The translations under genes were made by a program, and so were the position numbers. 64,000 bases of DNA from Planctomycetaceae bacterium. GTDB taxonomy: Bacteria > Planctomycetota > Phycisphaerae > SM23-33. The number at the start of each line of letters is the position of its first letter. Position 1 is the stretch's first letter. This document shows positions 18,116 to 26,162 of this stretch, piece after piece. The notes beneath the pieces are model-generated. The model saw nothing but the letters and a program-made list of their open reading frames with translations, ran no database searches and was not told where the DNA came from. The stretch is from NCBI GenBank assembly GCA_021371965.1, contig JAJFVE010000194.1, positions 1 through 64,000 on the forward strand, read 5' to 3'.

Positions 18116-18144
18116 CCACAGAGCACACAGAGTTCACGGAGAAG
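18116..18144. repeat. Single arm of the CACAGAG-type repeat
   Basis: CCACAGAGCACACAGAG followed by TTCACGGAG matches the words of the elements at 10371 and 61486. No inverted partner was seen nearby. It lies in the 268-base gap between the divergent Gfo/Idh/MocA and HEAT lipoprotein genes, which otherwise shows only a GGGGTGGGTTTGGCCGCCCC-like GC-rich stretch. Confidence 0.6.
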
Positions 18145-18208
18145 CTGCAAGCTGGAAGCCGCCGTCTGGATTTGTACAATAGGGCCATCTCTAACACGCG
18201 GAGTGACC

Positions 18209-18916
18209 ATGCCAGCACGAACAACCATCGCCGCGGTCCTGATCTCGATCCTTGCCGTGGGGTGCTCCAAGAGCGAGCCGAACAAGTCGCCGGTGAAGGA
18301 AACCCACGCCAGGTCCGGCGCGACGCCATACGTGGCGCCGGCGACGCAGACTCGACCCGCCACCGCCACGGCGCCCGCGAGCTCGCCTGCGACGAGCGCC
18401 AAGCCGCAAGCGGCATATCGGGGCAAGACCGCCGCGCAGTGGTTGGAGCTGGTGGTCAAGCCCCGCGACACGGACGACCGCGCGCGGGTAGTCGATGCCC
18501 TCAACGCCATCGGCGCGGCCGCCGTGCCTGACCTGATCGTCGCGCTCAGGCATCCCAAATACGAGGTGCGCGAGGAGGCGGCGTTTGCCCTCAGCCGTCT
18601 GCAGAAGGACGCCTTGCCCGCCCTGGCGATTTTGATCGAGCGATACGAGGACGAGAACTTTCTGGTCTGGGAGGCCATCGGCACGGCTGTCGAGTCGGTG
18701 GCCGTGGCGGCGCCGAAGGAGTCGCTGCCGGCGCTGCTGGCGGGGCTGCAGAGCCCCCGCGTCAAGACGCGGCAGGGCGTTCTGGCGGTGCTGCGCACGA
18801 TGGGGCCGGCGGCTGCGACCGCCAAGGACGCTGTGGCCAAGGTTCGCGACGCCGACGCCGACAGCGACACGCGCGACTTGGCGAAGGAAGTGCTCGATGC
18901 CATCGGCACGGAGTAA
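18209..18916 (+). CDS. HEAT-repeat lipoprotein
   Basis: A 235-residue protein with a lipoprotein signal (ISILAVGC, Cys19), an Ala/Thr/Pro-rich linker (about 35-75) and a C-terminal PBS-lyase-type HEAT-repeat array (about 80-235; ALRHPKYEVREEAAFALSRL is one repeat). Proteins of this kind are abundant in planctomycetes; they are thought to bind partners in the periplasm, with no catalytic site visible. The start at MPARTT is chosen over the longer frame because it begins the signal peptide and has a GGAG six bases upstream. Neighbours on both sides are on the opposite strand. Confidence 0.8.
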   Translation: MPARTTIAAVLISILAVGCSKSEPNKSPVKETHARSGATPYVAPATQTRPATATAPASSPATSAKPQAAYRGKTAAQWLELVVKPRDTDDRARVVDALNAIGAAAVPDLIVALRHPKYEVREEAAFALSRLQKDALPALAILIERYEDENFLVWEAIGTAVESVAVAAPKESLPALLAGLQSPRVKTRQGVLAVLRTMGPAAATAKDAVAKVRDADADSDTRDLAKEVLDAIGTE

Positions 18917-18927
18917 AGCATGTTCCT

Positions 18928-18943
18928 GGGGCGCCGTGGCGCC
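18928..18943. repeat. GGGCGCCGTGGCGCCC palindrome
   Basis: A 16-base near-perfect palindrome between convergent genes. A close relative, GGGTGCCATGGCACCC, follows the HAD gene at 62377, so the two belong to one family. It could form a hairpin in either transcript. Confidence 0.55.
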
Positions 18944-18967
18944 CAAGCCCCGAGGCCCGCAAGCGCC

Positions 18968-20989
18968 TCAGTAGGGGCGGATGAGCACGTACCAGACCCA
19001 GGACATTCCTGTGGCGCCGTAGAGGATCCAGTTGGTGACCAGCCAGACGGTCGCGCCGACGAGTTCGCCGGCGATCACGCCGATCATGATGATCTTGGTC
19101 TTCTGATACGTCGCCCCGCCGCCGAACCGCATGATGCCGGTCTTGATCATCCAGCCCAGCAGGCACGAGGCGCTGAGCAACTGAAGTTGGCTCACGCCCA
19201 AGCCCAGCAGGATGACCGGGTGCAGCGGCCACCAGGGGAACTTCAGCCGCATCTGCCCCAGCACCAGCAGGGCGACGGCTCCCAAGGCCACGGCCGTCAG
19301 GAATTGCCCGTCGGGGCGCATGCTCGTGACCCGCTGCCAGGGCGTCAGCAGTTCCGACTGGGCCAGGTGCCCGGTGAGATTGAGCTCTTTGATGACCTTC
19401 TGGGCATTGACGAAGGCGCCCTTGACGACCGGGGTCTCGCCGCCCATACCCGAGCCGAAGTTGTAGTCGGCCCACAGCGCCACGACGATGACCGCCACCA
19501 GCGCCAGCACGTACGCCCCGGCCATCGACGCGCCGGACCTGGCGGGCTTGATGCCCTGGCCGTCGCCGATCTTCAGGGCGTTGGTCACATACGGGATGAG
19601 GCACTCGAAGGGATCGGCGATCAACACCAGGCTGATCAGCCCGATCAGCACCAGCGACGAAGGCCCGATCGCGGTCAGCCCGAACAGGCCCACCATCACG
19701 CCGGGAAGGCGCCACAGGGGCGAGTAGAAGAAGATGCCGCACTCGGCGTTGATCCGGGCCATCACGATAAACAGCAGCACGATGATCACCAGCGTCAGGA
19801 TCGCCAGCGGCCACGCCAGCCCCAGTCGGATGAACACGACGATCAGCGCCCCAGCCGCCAGCAGACCCAACCGGCAGGCCCAGGCCGCGTAGGCGGGCAC
19901 CTCGCTGTGGCGCCAGCCCACGGCGCTGCGGACGACCAGGTAATAATACCGCCGTCCGACGTAGGCGATCAGCAGCCCATAACCCAGGAACGCCCCGAAG
20001 TTCTGCCACTGCAGCAGCCCGCCGGCGTTGGCGTCGCCGCCCAGGGACACCCCGGACTGCATGAGCGTGTAGAGAATGGCCACGCTGATGACGTTGAGCA
20101 GGCCCAGGCTCAGGCCGATGTCGCTGCCGAGGAAGAACGTGATGGCCACCACGGCCGGGATGATGCTCAGGTGCGTGAGGTGTTCGCCCCCGGGCGTCTT
20201 GAGCAGGGTGGGCAGGACGTTCTGAAAGCCCGACAGGTCCAGGCCCAGGCTGAAATTGGGGACGCGCTGCGTGTACTGCTGCGCCCCGTGCATCACGCGC
20301 ATCAGCGTCAGCAGCAGGAATGGAACCCAGAACAGGGGATTGCCGAAGACGCTGCCCAGCGCGCGGCCGGGGCGGTCGGTCAGGATCGTGTCGGCAAACT
20401 CGGCGATGGGATACCGCAGCCGCTCCGAATACGCCCATTGGCGGTGCACCGACAAGGCCACGCAGATGACCATCATCGCCAGCAGGATCGTCATGCCTCC
20501 CCAGGCGATCGCCGGCCCCCGCCACACGTCCCAGGGCACCTGCGCAAGGCTGATGGGCCGATCCTTGGCGTCAGCGCCCTCCAGCCATCGAACGGCGGCG
20601 GGGTCTTTCTCGACGGCGTCCACCAGCAGAACGTGCGGGACGTAATCGAGCACGCGCGTGTTCTTGAGACCGACATCCTTGCCCGCCAGCACGCGCGGCA
20701 TGAGCAGGCTCTGCGTCCAATAGCGCATCAGCCCGTCGCTGGGCAGGCTGCAGGCCACCAGAGACATCCCAAGCACCAGCGCCAGCTCCCGCCCGCTCAA
20801 CCGCCACGAAGGCCGGATCAGGTGCAGCAGCGGATTGCCCGCCACCAGCGCCACGAACAGCAGCCCGAACAGGAACACCGGAAAATGCCCGACGGGAATC
20901 TTGCCGATCGCCAGCAACCCGCAGAGATAGCCTCCGCAGGCGATGGCGACGGCCGACACCAGACCCAGAATGATTGCACGTAGCGTCAT
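18968..20989 (-). CDS. DUF6785/DUF6784-type multi-pass membrane protein
   Basis: A 673-residue integral membrane protein with roughly 14 hydrophobic helices spread along the length and one larger loop near 115-160. The pattern (WRLSGRELALVLGMSLVACSLP near 62-83, RYPIAEFADTI near 218, ARINAECGIFFYSP near 414) matches the family annotated DUF6785/DUF6784, distantly like OPT oligopeptide transporters, which is common in Planctomycetota and Verrucomicrobiota. A transport function is inferred from the topology only; substrate unknown. It is not in an obvious operon: the next minus-strand gene upstream ends 108 bases away. Confidence 0.75.
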   Translation of the reverse strand: MTLRAIILGLVSAVAIACGGYLCGLLAIGKIPVGHFPVFLFGLLFVALVAGNPLLHLIRPSWRLSGRELALVLGMSLVACSLPSDGLMRYWTQSLLMPRVLAGKDVGLKNTRVLDYVPHVLLVDAVEKDPAAVRWLEGADAKDRPISLAQVPWDVWRGPAIAWGGMTILLAMMVICVALSVHRQWAYSERLRYPIAEFADTILTDRPGRALGSVFGNPLFWVPFLLLTLMRVMHGAQQYTQRVPNFSLGLDLSGFQNVLPTLLKTPGGEHLTHLSIIPAVVAITFFLGSDIGLSLGLLNVISVAILYTLMQSGVSLGGDANAGGLLQWQNFGAFLGYGLLIAYVGRRYYYLVVRSAVGWRHSEVPAYAAWACRLGLLAAGALIVVFIRLGLAWPLAILTLVIIVLLFIVMARINAECGIFFYSPLWRLPGVMVGLFGLTAIGPSSLVLIGLISLVLIADPFECLIPYVTNALKIGDGQGIKPARSGASMAGAYVLALVAVIVVALWADYNFGSGMGGETPVVKGAFVNAQKVIKELNLTGHLAQSELLTPWQRVTSMRPDGQFLTAVALGAVALLVLGQMRLKFPWWPLHPVILLGLGVSQLQLLSASCLLGWMIKTGIMRFGGGATYQKTKIIMIGVIAGELVGATVWLVTNWILYGATGMSWVWYVLIRPY

Positions 20990-21097
20990 GATGGCGCCTG
21001 TCAGGCAGGTCCTCTTGTTGCCGGGGCGAATCAGCCCCTCCTCATTTTTCTATCGGACTTTTTTCGTCAGGCACTGTTGCACACTAGCGCCGCTTTC

Positions 21098-21889
21098 TCA
21101 GGGGCAGATCATCCAATAGCGCCCCCCGCGGCGGTGCAGGCTCACGTCGAGGCCGTAGAGGCCTTTGATGAGCTCGGCATTGAGGATGGCATCGGTCGGT
21201 CCACGGCGAAGCACCTTGCCGCCGGCCAGCGCAAGGGTGTGCTCGAAGACGGGCATGATTTCCTCCACGTGGTGCGTCACGTAGATCAAGACCATATCCT
21301 CGATGCGCCGCGCCAGGTCCTGGATGGTCGCCAGGAGCAGCTCGCGCCCGCCGGCGTCGAGGCCGGCGCAGGGCTCGTCCAGGATCAGCGCCTCGGGCCT
21401 GGCCATGCGGCAGCGGGCGATCAGCACGCGCTGCCGCTCGCCCTGGCTGAGCGTCCCGAAGGCCTGGTCGGCCAAGGACCCGCAGCCGATTTCTTCCAGG
21501 TGCGACCGCGCCTGGCCGAGCGCCTGGCCGTCGCTGCATGCCGGCCACAAGCGGGTCTGCGCCAATCGGCCGGACAGCACCGTTCGCAGGGCGGTCTGGG
21601 CTGGCGGAATCTGCTCGGCCAGCGCAGCGCTGACCCAGCCGATCCCGCAGCGGAACTTCTGGAGATCCAGCAGCGGCTGGCCGCCGCGGAGGATCTCGCC
21701 GCCGGCGTTGGGCCAGAGGTATCCGCAGATGAGTTTGAGCAGCGTGGTCTTGCCGGCGCCGTTGGGCCCGATGACCGCCCAGTGCTGCCCGCGCTCGATG
21801 CGCCAGTCAACGCCGGACAGTATGGCCCGCCCCTCCGCCTGCCAGCCGACCCCGCGCAGGTCTATCAGCGGATGCTGGTTCTCCATCAT
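21098..21889 (-). CDS. ABC transporter ATP-binding protein (ModF/YlmA-like)
   Basis: A 263-residue stand-alone ATPase subunit. Walker A GPNGAGKTT is at about 42-50, the signature LSQGERQRV at about 147-155, Walker B ALILDEP, and the switch histidine in VTHHVEE. The signature has Q in place of the common G (LSGGE), which occurs in many importers. It resembles the ATPases annotated YlmA, in which no cognate permease is known. No membrane partner lies next to it; the DUF6785 protein downstream on the same strand is separated by 108 bases and is not an ABC permease. Its role is therefore open. Confidence 0.83.
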   Translation of the reverse strand: MMENQHPLIDLRGVGWQAEGRAILSGVDWRIERGQHWAVIGPNGAGKTTLLKLICGYLWPNAGGEILRGGQPLLDLQKFRCGIGWVSAALAEQIPPAQTALRTVLSGRLAQTRLWPACSDGQALGQARSHLEEIGCGSLADQAFGTLSQGERQRVLIARCRMARPEALILDEPCAGLDAGGRELLLATIQDLARRIEDMVLIYVTHHVEEIMPVFEHTLALAGGKVLRRGPTDAILNAELIKGLYGLDVSLHRRGGRYWMICP

Positions 21890-21943
21890 GGCATGGTCAA
21901 GGATGGGACGCCCGAGGTCAAGCGATATTGTGGGCGCTGGTTC

Positions 21944-22046
21944 GTTAGCGGCGGAGCTTGCTCCGCGCGGTTGTTTCGCTGAACCGGAATGGGCATAGTG
22001 TTAGTCGCGCGGCAAGGAAACGCGCGGGGCAAGCCCCGCCGCTAAC
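21944..22046. repeat. Pair of GGGGCTTGCCCC-type palindromes
   Basis: Two copies of the REP-like unit, GTTAGCGGCGGAGCTTGCTCCG and CGGGGCAAGCCCCGCCGCTAAC, in inverted orientation about 50 bases apart in the gap between the ABC ATPase start and the thuA-like gene. The same unit occurs alone at 30077 and at 53871. Confidence 0.75.
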
Positions 22047-22089
22047 AAAGAAAACGTGCGGCAGGATTCCGGCAAAATCCTGCCGCACG
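22044..22089 (-). terminator. Rho-independent terminator of the ThuA-like gene
   Basis: On the minus strand CGTGCGGCAGGATT pairs with AATCCTGCCGCACG across a seven-base loop, and is followed by TTTTCTTTG. It lies 39 bases after the thuA-like stop. It is the cleanest stem-plus-T-tract terminator in the window. Confidence 0.78.
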
Positions 22090-22127
22090 CGTCAGTACTT
22101 CAAACTTGGCACGGGCAGATGCCCGCG

Positions 22128-22778
22128 CTACTTGGCCAGCGCCTTGCCCTGGGCGGCCCAGATCAGGCCCTTGATCGTCATTGCGTGGACCTGCGGGAAC
22201 TTGCCGAACTCGGCGTCGCAGTGGCCTAGCGCCGTGTAGAACACGCGGCCCTTGCCCCAGCTCTTGGTCCACATGACCGGGTGAACGATCTTGTGGCCGT
22301 CGTAGTTGTAGATCGTGTTGGCCAGGACGTTGATGCCCGGGTCGACGATCATGTAATACTGCTCGGACTCGTACTCGAAGACCGTCGGGGCGCCCACGGT
22401 GATGGGGTGCTGCGTGTCGGTCAGGAACACTTCGTACTTGCCGACATGCGGGTGGCCGACGAACTGGCCGCCGATCATCCATTGATACTCGAGGTTGCCG
22501 CGGAAGGCGTCGCCCGCGCCGCCGTGCAGACCGGCCACGCCCGTGCCCGCGCGAACGGCCGCGTTCAGGCTGCCCCATTGCTCGCCGCTCATCTGGCCCA
22601 TGGTCCAGATCGGAATGACGACGTCCATCGAGGCGACCTTGGCCGCGTCGTTGAGGGCGTCCAGCGTGTCGTGCCGCTCAACCTGGAACCCGGCGGCCTT
22701 GAGTTCCTTTTCCACGATTTCCGACACCGGCTTAGGGGTGTGTCCGTCCCAACCGCCGTAAACGATCAGAGCTTTCAT
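22128..22778 (-). CDS. ThuA-domain protein (trehalose-utilisation family)
   Basis: A 216-residue protein of the ThuA-like class I glutamine-amidotransferase fold. Landmarks are MKALIVYGGWDGH at the start, GTGVAGLHGG (about 78-87) and WTKSWGKGRVFYTALGH near 171-187. ThuA proteins are linked to trehalose oxidation in rhizobia and are very abundant in planctomycetes, usually beside sugar dehydrogenases. There is no signal peptide. Neither neighbour is a sugar gene, so its substrate is unknown. A terminator follows, and a GCTACCGG-word repeat precedes it. Confidence 0.83.
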   Translation of the reverse strand: MKALIVYGGWDGHTPKPVSEIVEKELKAAGFQVERHDTLDALNDAAKVASMDVVIPIWTMGQMSGEQWGSLNAAVRAGTGVAGLHGGAGDAFRGNLEYQWMIGGQFVGHPHVGKYEVFLTDTQHPITVGAPTVFEYESEQYYMIVDPGINVLANTIYNYDGHKIVHPVMWTKSWGKGRVFYTALGHCDAEFGKFPQVHAMTIKGLIWAAQGKALAK

Positions 22779-22825
22779 CTTTGTTTCTTCCTTTATCGTA
22801 TGGCCCGTTCACAGACGGGCTCTTA

Positions 22826-22914
22826 GTAGCAGTAGCCTGTAGCCTGTAGCCAGTAGCCGGTCCGTAGGCGAATCTTGTTGTTCCTGGCTACGGGCTACTG
22901 GCTACCGGCTACTA
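22826..22914. repeat. GCTACTGGCTACCGG-word inverted repeat at the malic enzyme 3' end
   Basis: The left arm is made of AGTAGCCTGTAGCC words and the right arm of GGCTACTGGCTACCGG words. The stop codon (TAG) of the malic enzyme lies in the outer end of the right arm. A one-armed relative, CTACCGGCTACTGGCTACC, is found near 62405. Confidence 0.8.
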
Positions 22915-24309
22915 TCTGTTAATAGCCGTACCGCTCTTGGCGGCGGCGCGCACCGTCGCTGCCGCGACGGCCTCGTGCGTCGCCGGGTCCATCATCTCGG
23001 GCAGCAACTGTCCCGGCGGCACCAGGGTCACCAGCGCCTCGGCGGCCGCGATCAGCATTTCCAGTGTGAAAATCTTCGCGCCGGCTTCCAGGGCGCCTCG
23101 GAAGAGGCCCGGGTACGCCAGGGCGTTGTTCATGATGCGTCCGTCGGCATATAGAGCTGCGCCGGCGGCCAGGGCGTCGGGGCGGGAAATCTCGCTGACG
23201 GGATTGGCCAGCGGGAAGACCAGCGGCCGCGGCGCCATCGAGCGGACCATGTCCTGCGTCACGATGTTGGGCTGGCTGACGCCGATGAACAGCTCGCGCC
23301 CCTTGAGGGCGTCGGCGAGCGAGCCTTTGATCTTGCCCTTGTTGGTGCGGCGGGCGAGGGCTTTCTTTTCTTCGTTGAGGTCGCCGCGCGATTCTTCGAC
23401 GATCCCGCGGCTATCGACAAGCACCACGTCGGCGATCCCGCAGTGGACCAGCAGGTCGGCGATGGCCGTGCCGGCCGCCCCCGCTCCGCTGATGGCGCAG
23501 CGCAGGTCGCCCATCTTTTTGCCGATCTGCTTGAGCGCGCTGAACAGGCCGGCCAGCACGATGGTGGCTGTGCCGTGCTGGTCGTCGTGCATCACGGGGA
23601 TGTCCAGCCGCCGGTCGAGCTCGCGCGTGATGGCGAAGCATTCGGGGGCCTTGACGTCTTCGACCTGGATGGCCCCGTACGAGCCGGCGATGGTCTCCAT
23701 CACGTGGACGAAGTCGTCGCTGTCGCGCGTGTTGATCAGCACCGCCTCGGCCGACAGGCCGGCGAACTCGGCGAAGATGGCGGCCTTGCCTTCCATCACC
23801 GGCAGGCCGGCGACGGTGCCGATGTTGCCCAGGCCCAGGATGGCCGTGCCGTCGGTGCAGATTGCGATTCGCTTGCCGATGCCCGTGTACGTGCGGGCCA
23901 GCTCGGGCTTGGCCTCGATGGCCTTGCATACGCGGGCCACGCCCGGCGTGTAGACGATTCGCAGGTCGGTGTTTGTGCGGATGGGGATGCGGCTTTTGAT
24001 GTACGTCGAACCGCCGCGGTGCGCTTCCATCGCCGCGTCGAGCACGGCCGTCACTTCAAAACCGGCCGTCTTTTCCAGCGCCGCTTTGGCGGCCGCCATC
24101 TGGGCGTCGCCGCTGGTGAAGACCTGCAGGCGGTAGTTGAAGACCTTGTCGGCGGCGGCAGTGAAGTCGATATTGCCCACGCGGGCGCCAGCGTCGGTGA
24201 TGGCGGTAATCGCCGCGGCCAGGGCGGCGTTATCGCCGCTGAAGCGCAGCAGCACGTCGAAGACGGTGTTGCGTCCGAACCGATCGTGAAGAGCCTCGCG
24301 AGATTCCAT
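22912..24309 (-). CDS. NAD(P)-dependent malic enzyme with N-terminal ACT-like domain
   Basis: A 465-residue malic enzyme of the bacterial type. It converts malate to pyruvate and CO2 with NAD(P)+. Residues about 15-95 form an ACT-like regulatory domain; catalytic residues fall in YTPGVARV (120-127) and EGKAAIFA (173-180), the metal-binding region in VMHDDQHGTA (239-248) and the nucleotide-binding region in ISGAGAAGTA. The start MESREALHD is preferred over an upstream ATG (10 codons earlier), because that ATG overlaps a TATAAT box; a GGAGA lies 11 bases upstream of the chosen ATG. It stands alone. fumC elsewhere in the window supplies the neighbouring step. Confidence 0.85.
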   Translation of the reverse strand: MESREALHDRFGRNTVFDVLLRFSGDNAALAAAITAITDAGARVGNIDFTAAADKVFNYRLQVFTSGDAQMAAAKAALEKTAGFEVTAVLDAAMEAHRGGSTYIKSRIPIRTNTDLRIVYTPGVARVCKAIEAKPELARTYTGIGKRIAICTDGTAILGLGNIGTVAGLPVMEGKAAIFAEFAGLSAEAVLINTRDSDDFVHVMETIAGSYGAIQVEDVKAPECFAITRELDRRLDIPVMHDDQHGTATIVLAGLFSALKQIGKKMGDLRCAISGAGAAGTAIADLLVHCGIADVVLVDSRGIVEESRGDLNEEKKALARRTNKGKIKGSLADALKGRELFIGVSQPNIVTQDMVRSMAPRPLVFPLANPVSEISRPDALAAGAALYADGRIMNNALAYPGLFRGALEAGAKIFTLEMLIAAAEALVTLVPPGQLLPEMMDPATHEAVAAATVRAAAKSGTAINR

Positions 24310-24337
24310 GGCGGTGCGGTTCTCCGATAGAGCGGGC

Positions 24338-24365
24338 ATTATACGATTCTGGGGGAAATTTCCAA
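24338..24365 (-). promoter_or_regulatory. Candidate sigma70 promoter of the malic enzyme gene
   Basis: On the minus strand TTGGAA and a perfect TATAAT are separated by 16 bases. The -35 hexamer lies inside a run of GGAAATT words. Transcription would begin about seven bases downstream, leaving a short leader before the chosen ATG. Confidence 0.45.
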
Positions 24366-24379
24366 TTTCCAATTTCCAA
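24356..24379. repeat. AATTTCC tandem repeat
   Basis: Three consecutive AATTTCC units between the malic enzyme start and the small membrane protein gene, overlapping the -35 region of the promoter candidate. The seven-base period is the same design as other word repeats in the window. Confidence 0.6.
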
Positions 24380-24398
24380 CAGATCGGCGCGGCATGTT

Positions 24399-24812
24399 TC
24401 AGAAAGGAATTCTGATAACGGGAGTGGAAAGATATTCAAGCAGAGCGTTCATGAGCGTCATCAGGAGCGGTCCGCCAATCACCATTCCTAGAGCCACTTT
24501 TGCGGGAGCCTTTTGCCACGCCCATACGCCAAAGGTCACGGAAAGGATTGAGGCGCTAAGGATGGTCACTGGCAGAAGGTCCATGAGCAAAACCCGGGCA
24601 CTTGGAGGTGCGGGTTGTGTGTCGACGAAGGGCAATGGAAACGGGCTGAAAGGATAGAGGGTCGGCAGCATGTACCATAGTACTTCGCCTATCGCCGCCA
24701 GAAAGCTCAGGAAGATAGAAAACCAGGCCACTATGGATGCGGTTCTCGCACCCAACCCCCAGCGACGAGAGGCAACCAGACCTTCTGCGATATCCATTTC
24801 GCTGTTTTCCAT
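24399..24812 (-). CDS. Small membrane protein, unknown function
   Basis: A 137-residue protein with three to four hydrophobic helices (about 26-52, 76-98 and 103-126) and a proline-rich loop near 53-72. The start at MENSEMDIAEG is fixed by AAGGAG eight bases upstream; the longer frame is out of context. It lies 46 bases after the third coiled-coil paralog and could be in the same transcript. Codon use is less GC-biased than its neighbours. No family recognised. Confidence 0.7.
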   Translation of the reverse strand: MENSEMDIAEGLVASRRWGLGARTASIVAWFSIFLSFLAAIGEVLWYMLPTLYPFSPFPLPFVDTQPAPPSARVLLMDLLPVTILSASILSVTFGVWAWQKAPAKVALGMVIGGPLLMTLMNALLEYLSTPVIRIPF

Positions 24813-24858
24813 GCTCTTCAACTCCTTGGCATTGTCGTGCTTAGCGTTATTTCCTACT

Positions 24859-26109
24859 TCACTTTCCCGGCGCGGAGGCGGGGTTCTGCCCCAGCAGGTC
24901 TTTGGCTTCCAGGGCCGGGGCGGTGTTGGGGAATCGTTTGATGATGTCGCGGAGGGTTTCGTCGGCCTTGTCGGCGAAGCCGTTGGCGCGCAGGAGACGG
25001 GCCATATCGAGCAGGCGCAGGGCCTCGGGGGCAGGCGGGGCGGCGGGGGCGGGCGGGGCGCCAACCGGTGCGGGTGCGGCCGCGGGGGCTTTGGCGTTGC
25101 CCACCGGCGCGTGCCAGGAGAACGCGGGGGCGACGGGCCCGATGGCTTTTTCCTCGGCCTTGAGACGGTCGATTTCGGCGTTGATTCGCGTCAGGGCCTC
25201 GACGAGGTCCCGCTTGCGCAGGGCGATGGTGTTGGTTTCCTGCTGGCGGTCGGTGATGGACTGCAAGGCCCGGGCGATGTCGGCCCGCACATCGTCGGCC
25301 GAGCGGCGCAGCAGCAGGCGGTTTCCGGGATCGGGCTCGATGGCCAGGTCCGCCTCGATGCGCGACAGGCGGTAGCGGTACTGGCTGATCAGCGCCCACT
25401 GATCGCGGATCTGGGCGTCGTTGCGGGCGGCTATCGAGTCGATGTCGCGCGCCTCGGCCAGCACGCCCTGGGCGCGGATCTTCGCCGCGGCGATCTGCTG
25501 GGCCAACTCCTGCGATCGCTTGGCGCGCCCAGTGTAGGTCTGGCGGGCCTTGGCATACGTGGCGGCAAACTGCGGCAGTTGTTTCCAGCCTTCCAGCGAC
25601 TGGTCGAGAATGCGCGCCAGCTCATTGGGCAGCGGCGGGCGCGGCTGCGAGCCTTCATACCAGGCCACCAGGTTGGCGGCGTTGTGCTGGATAGTCTTGT
25701 CGTCGGGCCGGTGCTTCATCGCCGGCAGCACCTCCTGAAGGGCCTGGAAATACCGCCCCTGCGCCGCGTCGTTATACGCCAGCACCGCCCAGGCCAGGCC
25801 GTCGGCGGGTTTGAGGCGGGCCAGCTCGGTAGCGGGGTACACCGCGATGCGCGGCTGGCCCAGGTCCAGCATGCGCTGGATGTACGCTTCGTAGAGAGGA
25901 ATGCTGTTGCGGTTGATGTTCCGCCCTTCGGCGTAATCGGCAGCGGCCGTGTTGAGGTCCGGCGCGCTGCGGATGTCGGCGATAAGCTGCTCGATGTCCT
26001 TGGCGCTGCGGTCGACGGCGAGTCGGCTGGCCGGAGCGGACTGCGCCTGGGCGCACAGGGGCATGGCGCAAATCAGCACGGCTGCAACCGCAGTAATGAC
26101 GTGACGCAT
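24859..26109 (-). CDS. Secreted coiled-coil protein, third tandem paralog
   Basis: A 416-residue exported protein: signal peptide about 1-22 (ending CAQA), a TPR-like helical region (about 40-170; LAWAVLAYNDAAQGRYFQAL), a long coiled coil (about 180-320), an Ala/Pro linker (about 335-365) and a C-terminal tetratricopeptide-like unit (LLDMARLLRANGFADKADE, RFPNTAPALEAKDLLGQ). It shares this architecture and many words with the two genes upstream. The start MRHVITAV begins the signal peptide; a more upstream ATG is also in frame. Function unknown; the family could build envelope structures or scaffold a periplasmic complex. Confidence 0.75.
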   Translation of the reverse strand: MRHVITAVAAVLICAMPLCAQAQSAPASRLAVDRSAKDIEQLIADIRSAPDLNTAAADYAEGRNINRNSIPLYEAYIQRMLDLGQPRIAVYPATELARLKPADGLAWAVLAYNDAAQGRYFQALQEVLPAMKHRPDDKTIQHNAANLVAWYEGSQPRPPLPNELARILDQSLEGWKQLPQFAATYAKARQTYTGRAKRSQELAQQIAAAKIRAQGVLAEARDIDSIAARNDAQIRDQWALISQYRYRLSRIEADLAIEPDPGNRLLLRRSADDVRADIARALQSITDRQQETNTIALRKRDLVEALTRINAEIDRLKAEEKAIGPVAPAFSWHAPVGNAKAPAAAPAPVGAPPAPAAPPAPEALRLLDMARLLRANGFADKADETLRDIIKRFPNTAPALEAKDLLGQNPASAPGK

Positions 26110-26162
26110 GGTCGTGTTCTCCCGCCGCCCCGTCGGCGGCGCGTTCATTATACGGGCAAAGT

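Noticed and set aside
17941..18921. N-terminal extension of the Gfo/Idh/MocA frame
   Set aside because: The extension is antisense to the HEAT lipoprotein; the GTG with AGGAG at 17940 begins the Rossmann domain.
18920..20983. 687-codon plus-strand frame antisense to the DUF6785 gene
   Set aside because: The opposite frame encodes a clean multi-helix membrane protein, while this one gives His/Gln/Arg-rich text typical of antisense frames.
20990..21097. GGGGCGAATCAGCCCC hairpin with a T-rich tail on the plus strand
   Set aside because: It looks like a terminator, but no plus-strand gene lies upstream of it and on the minus strand the T tract is on the wrong side, so it was not called.
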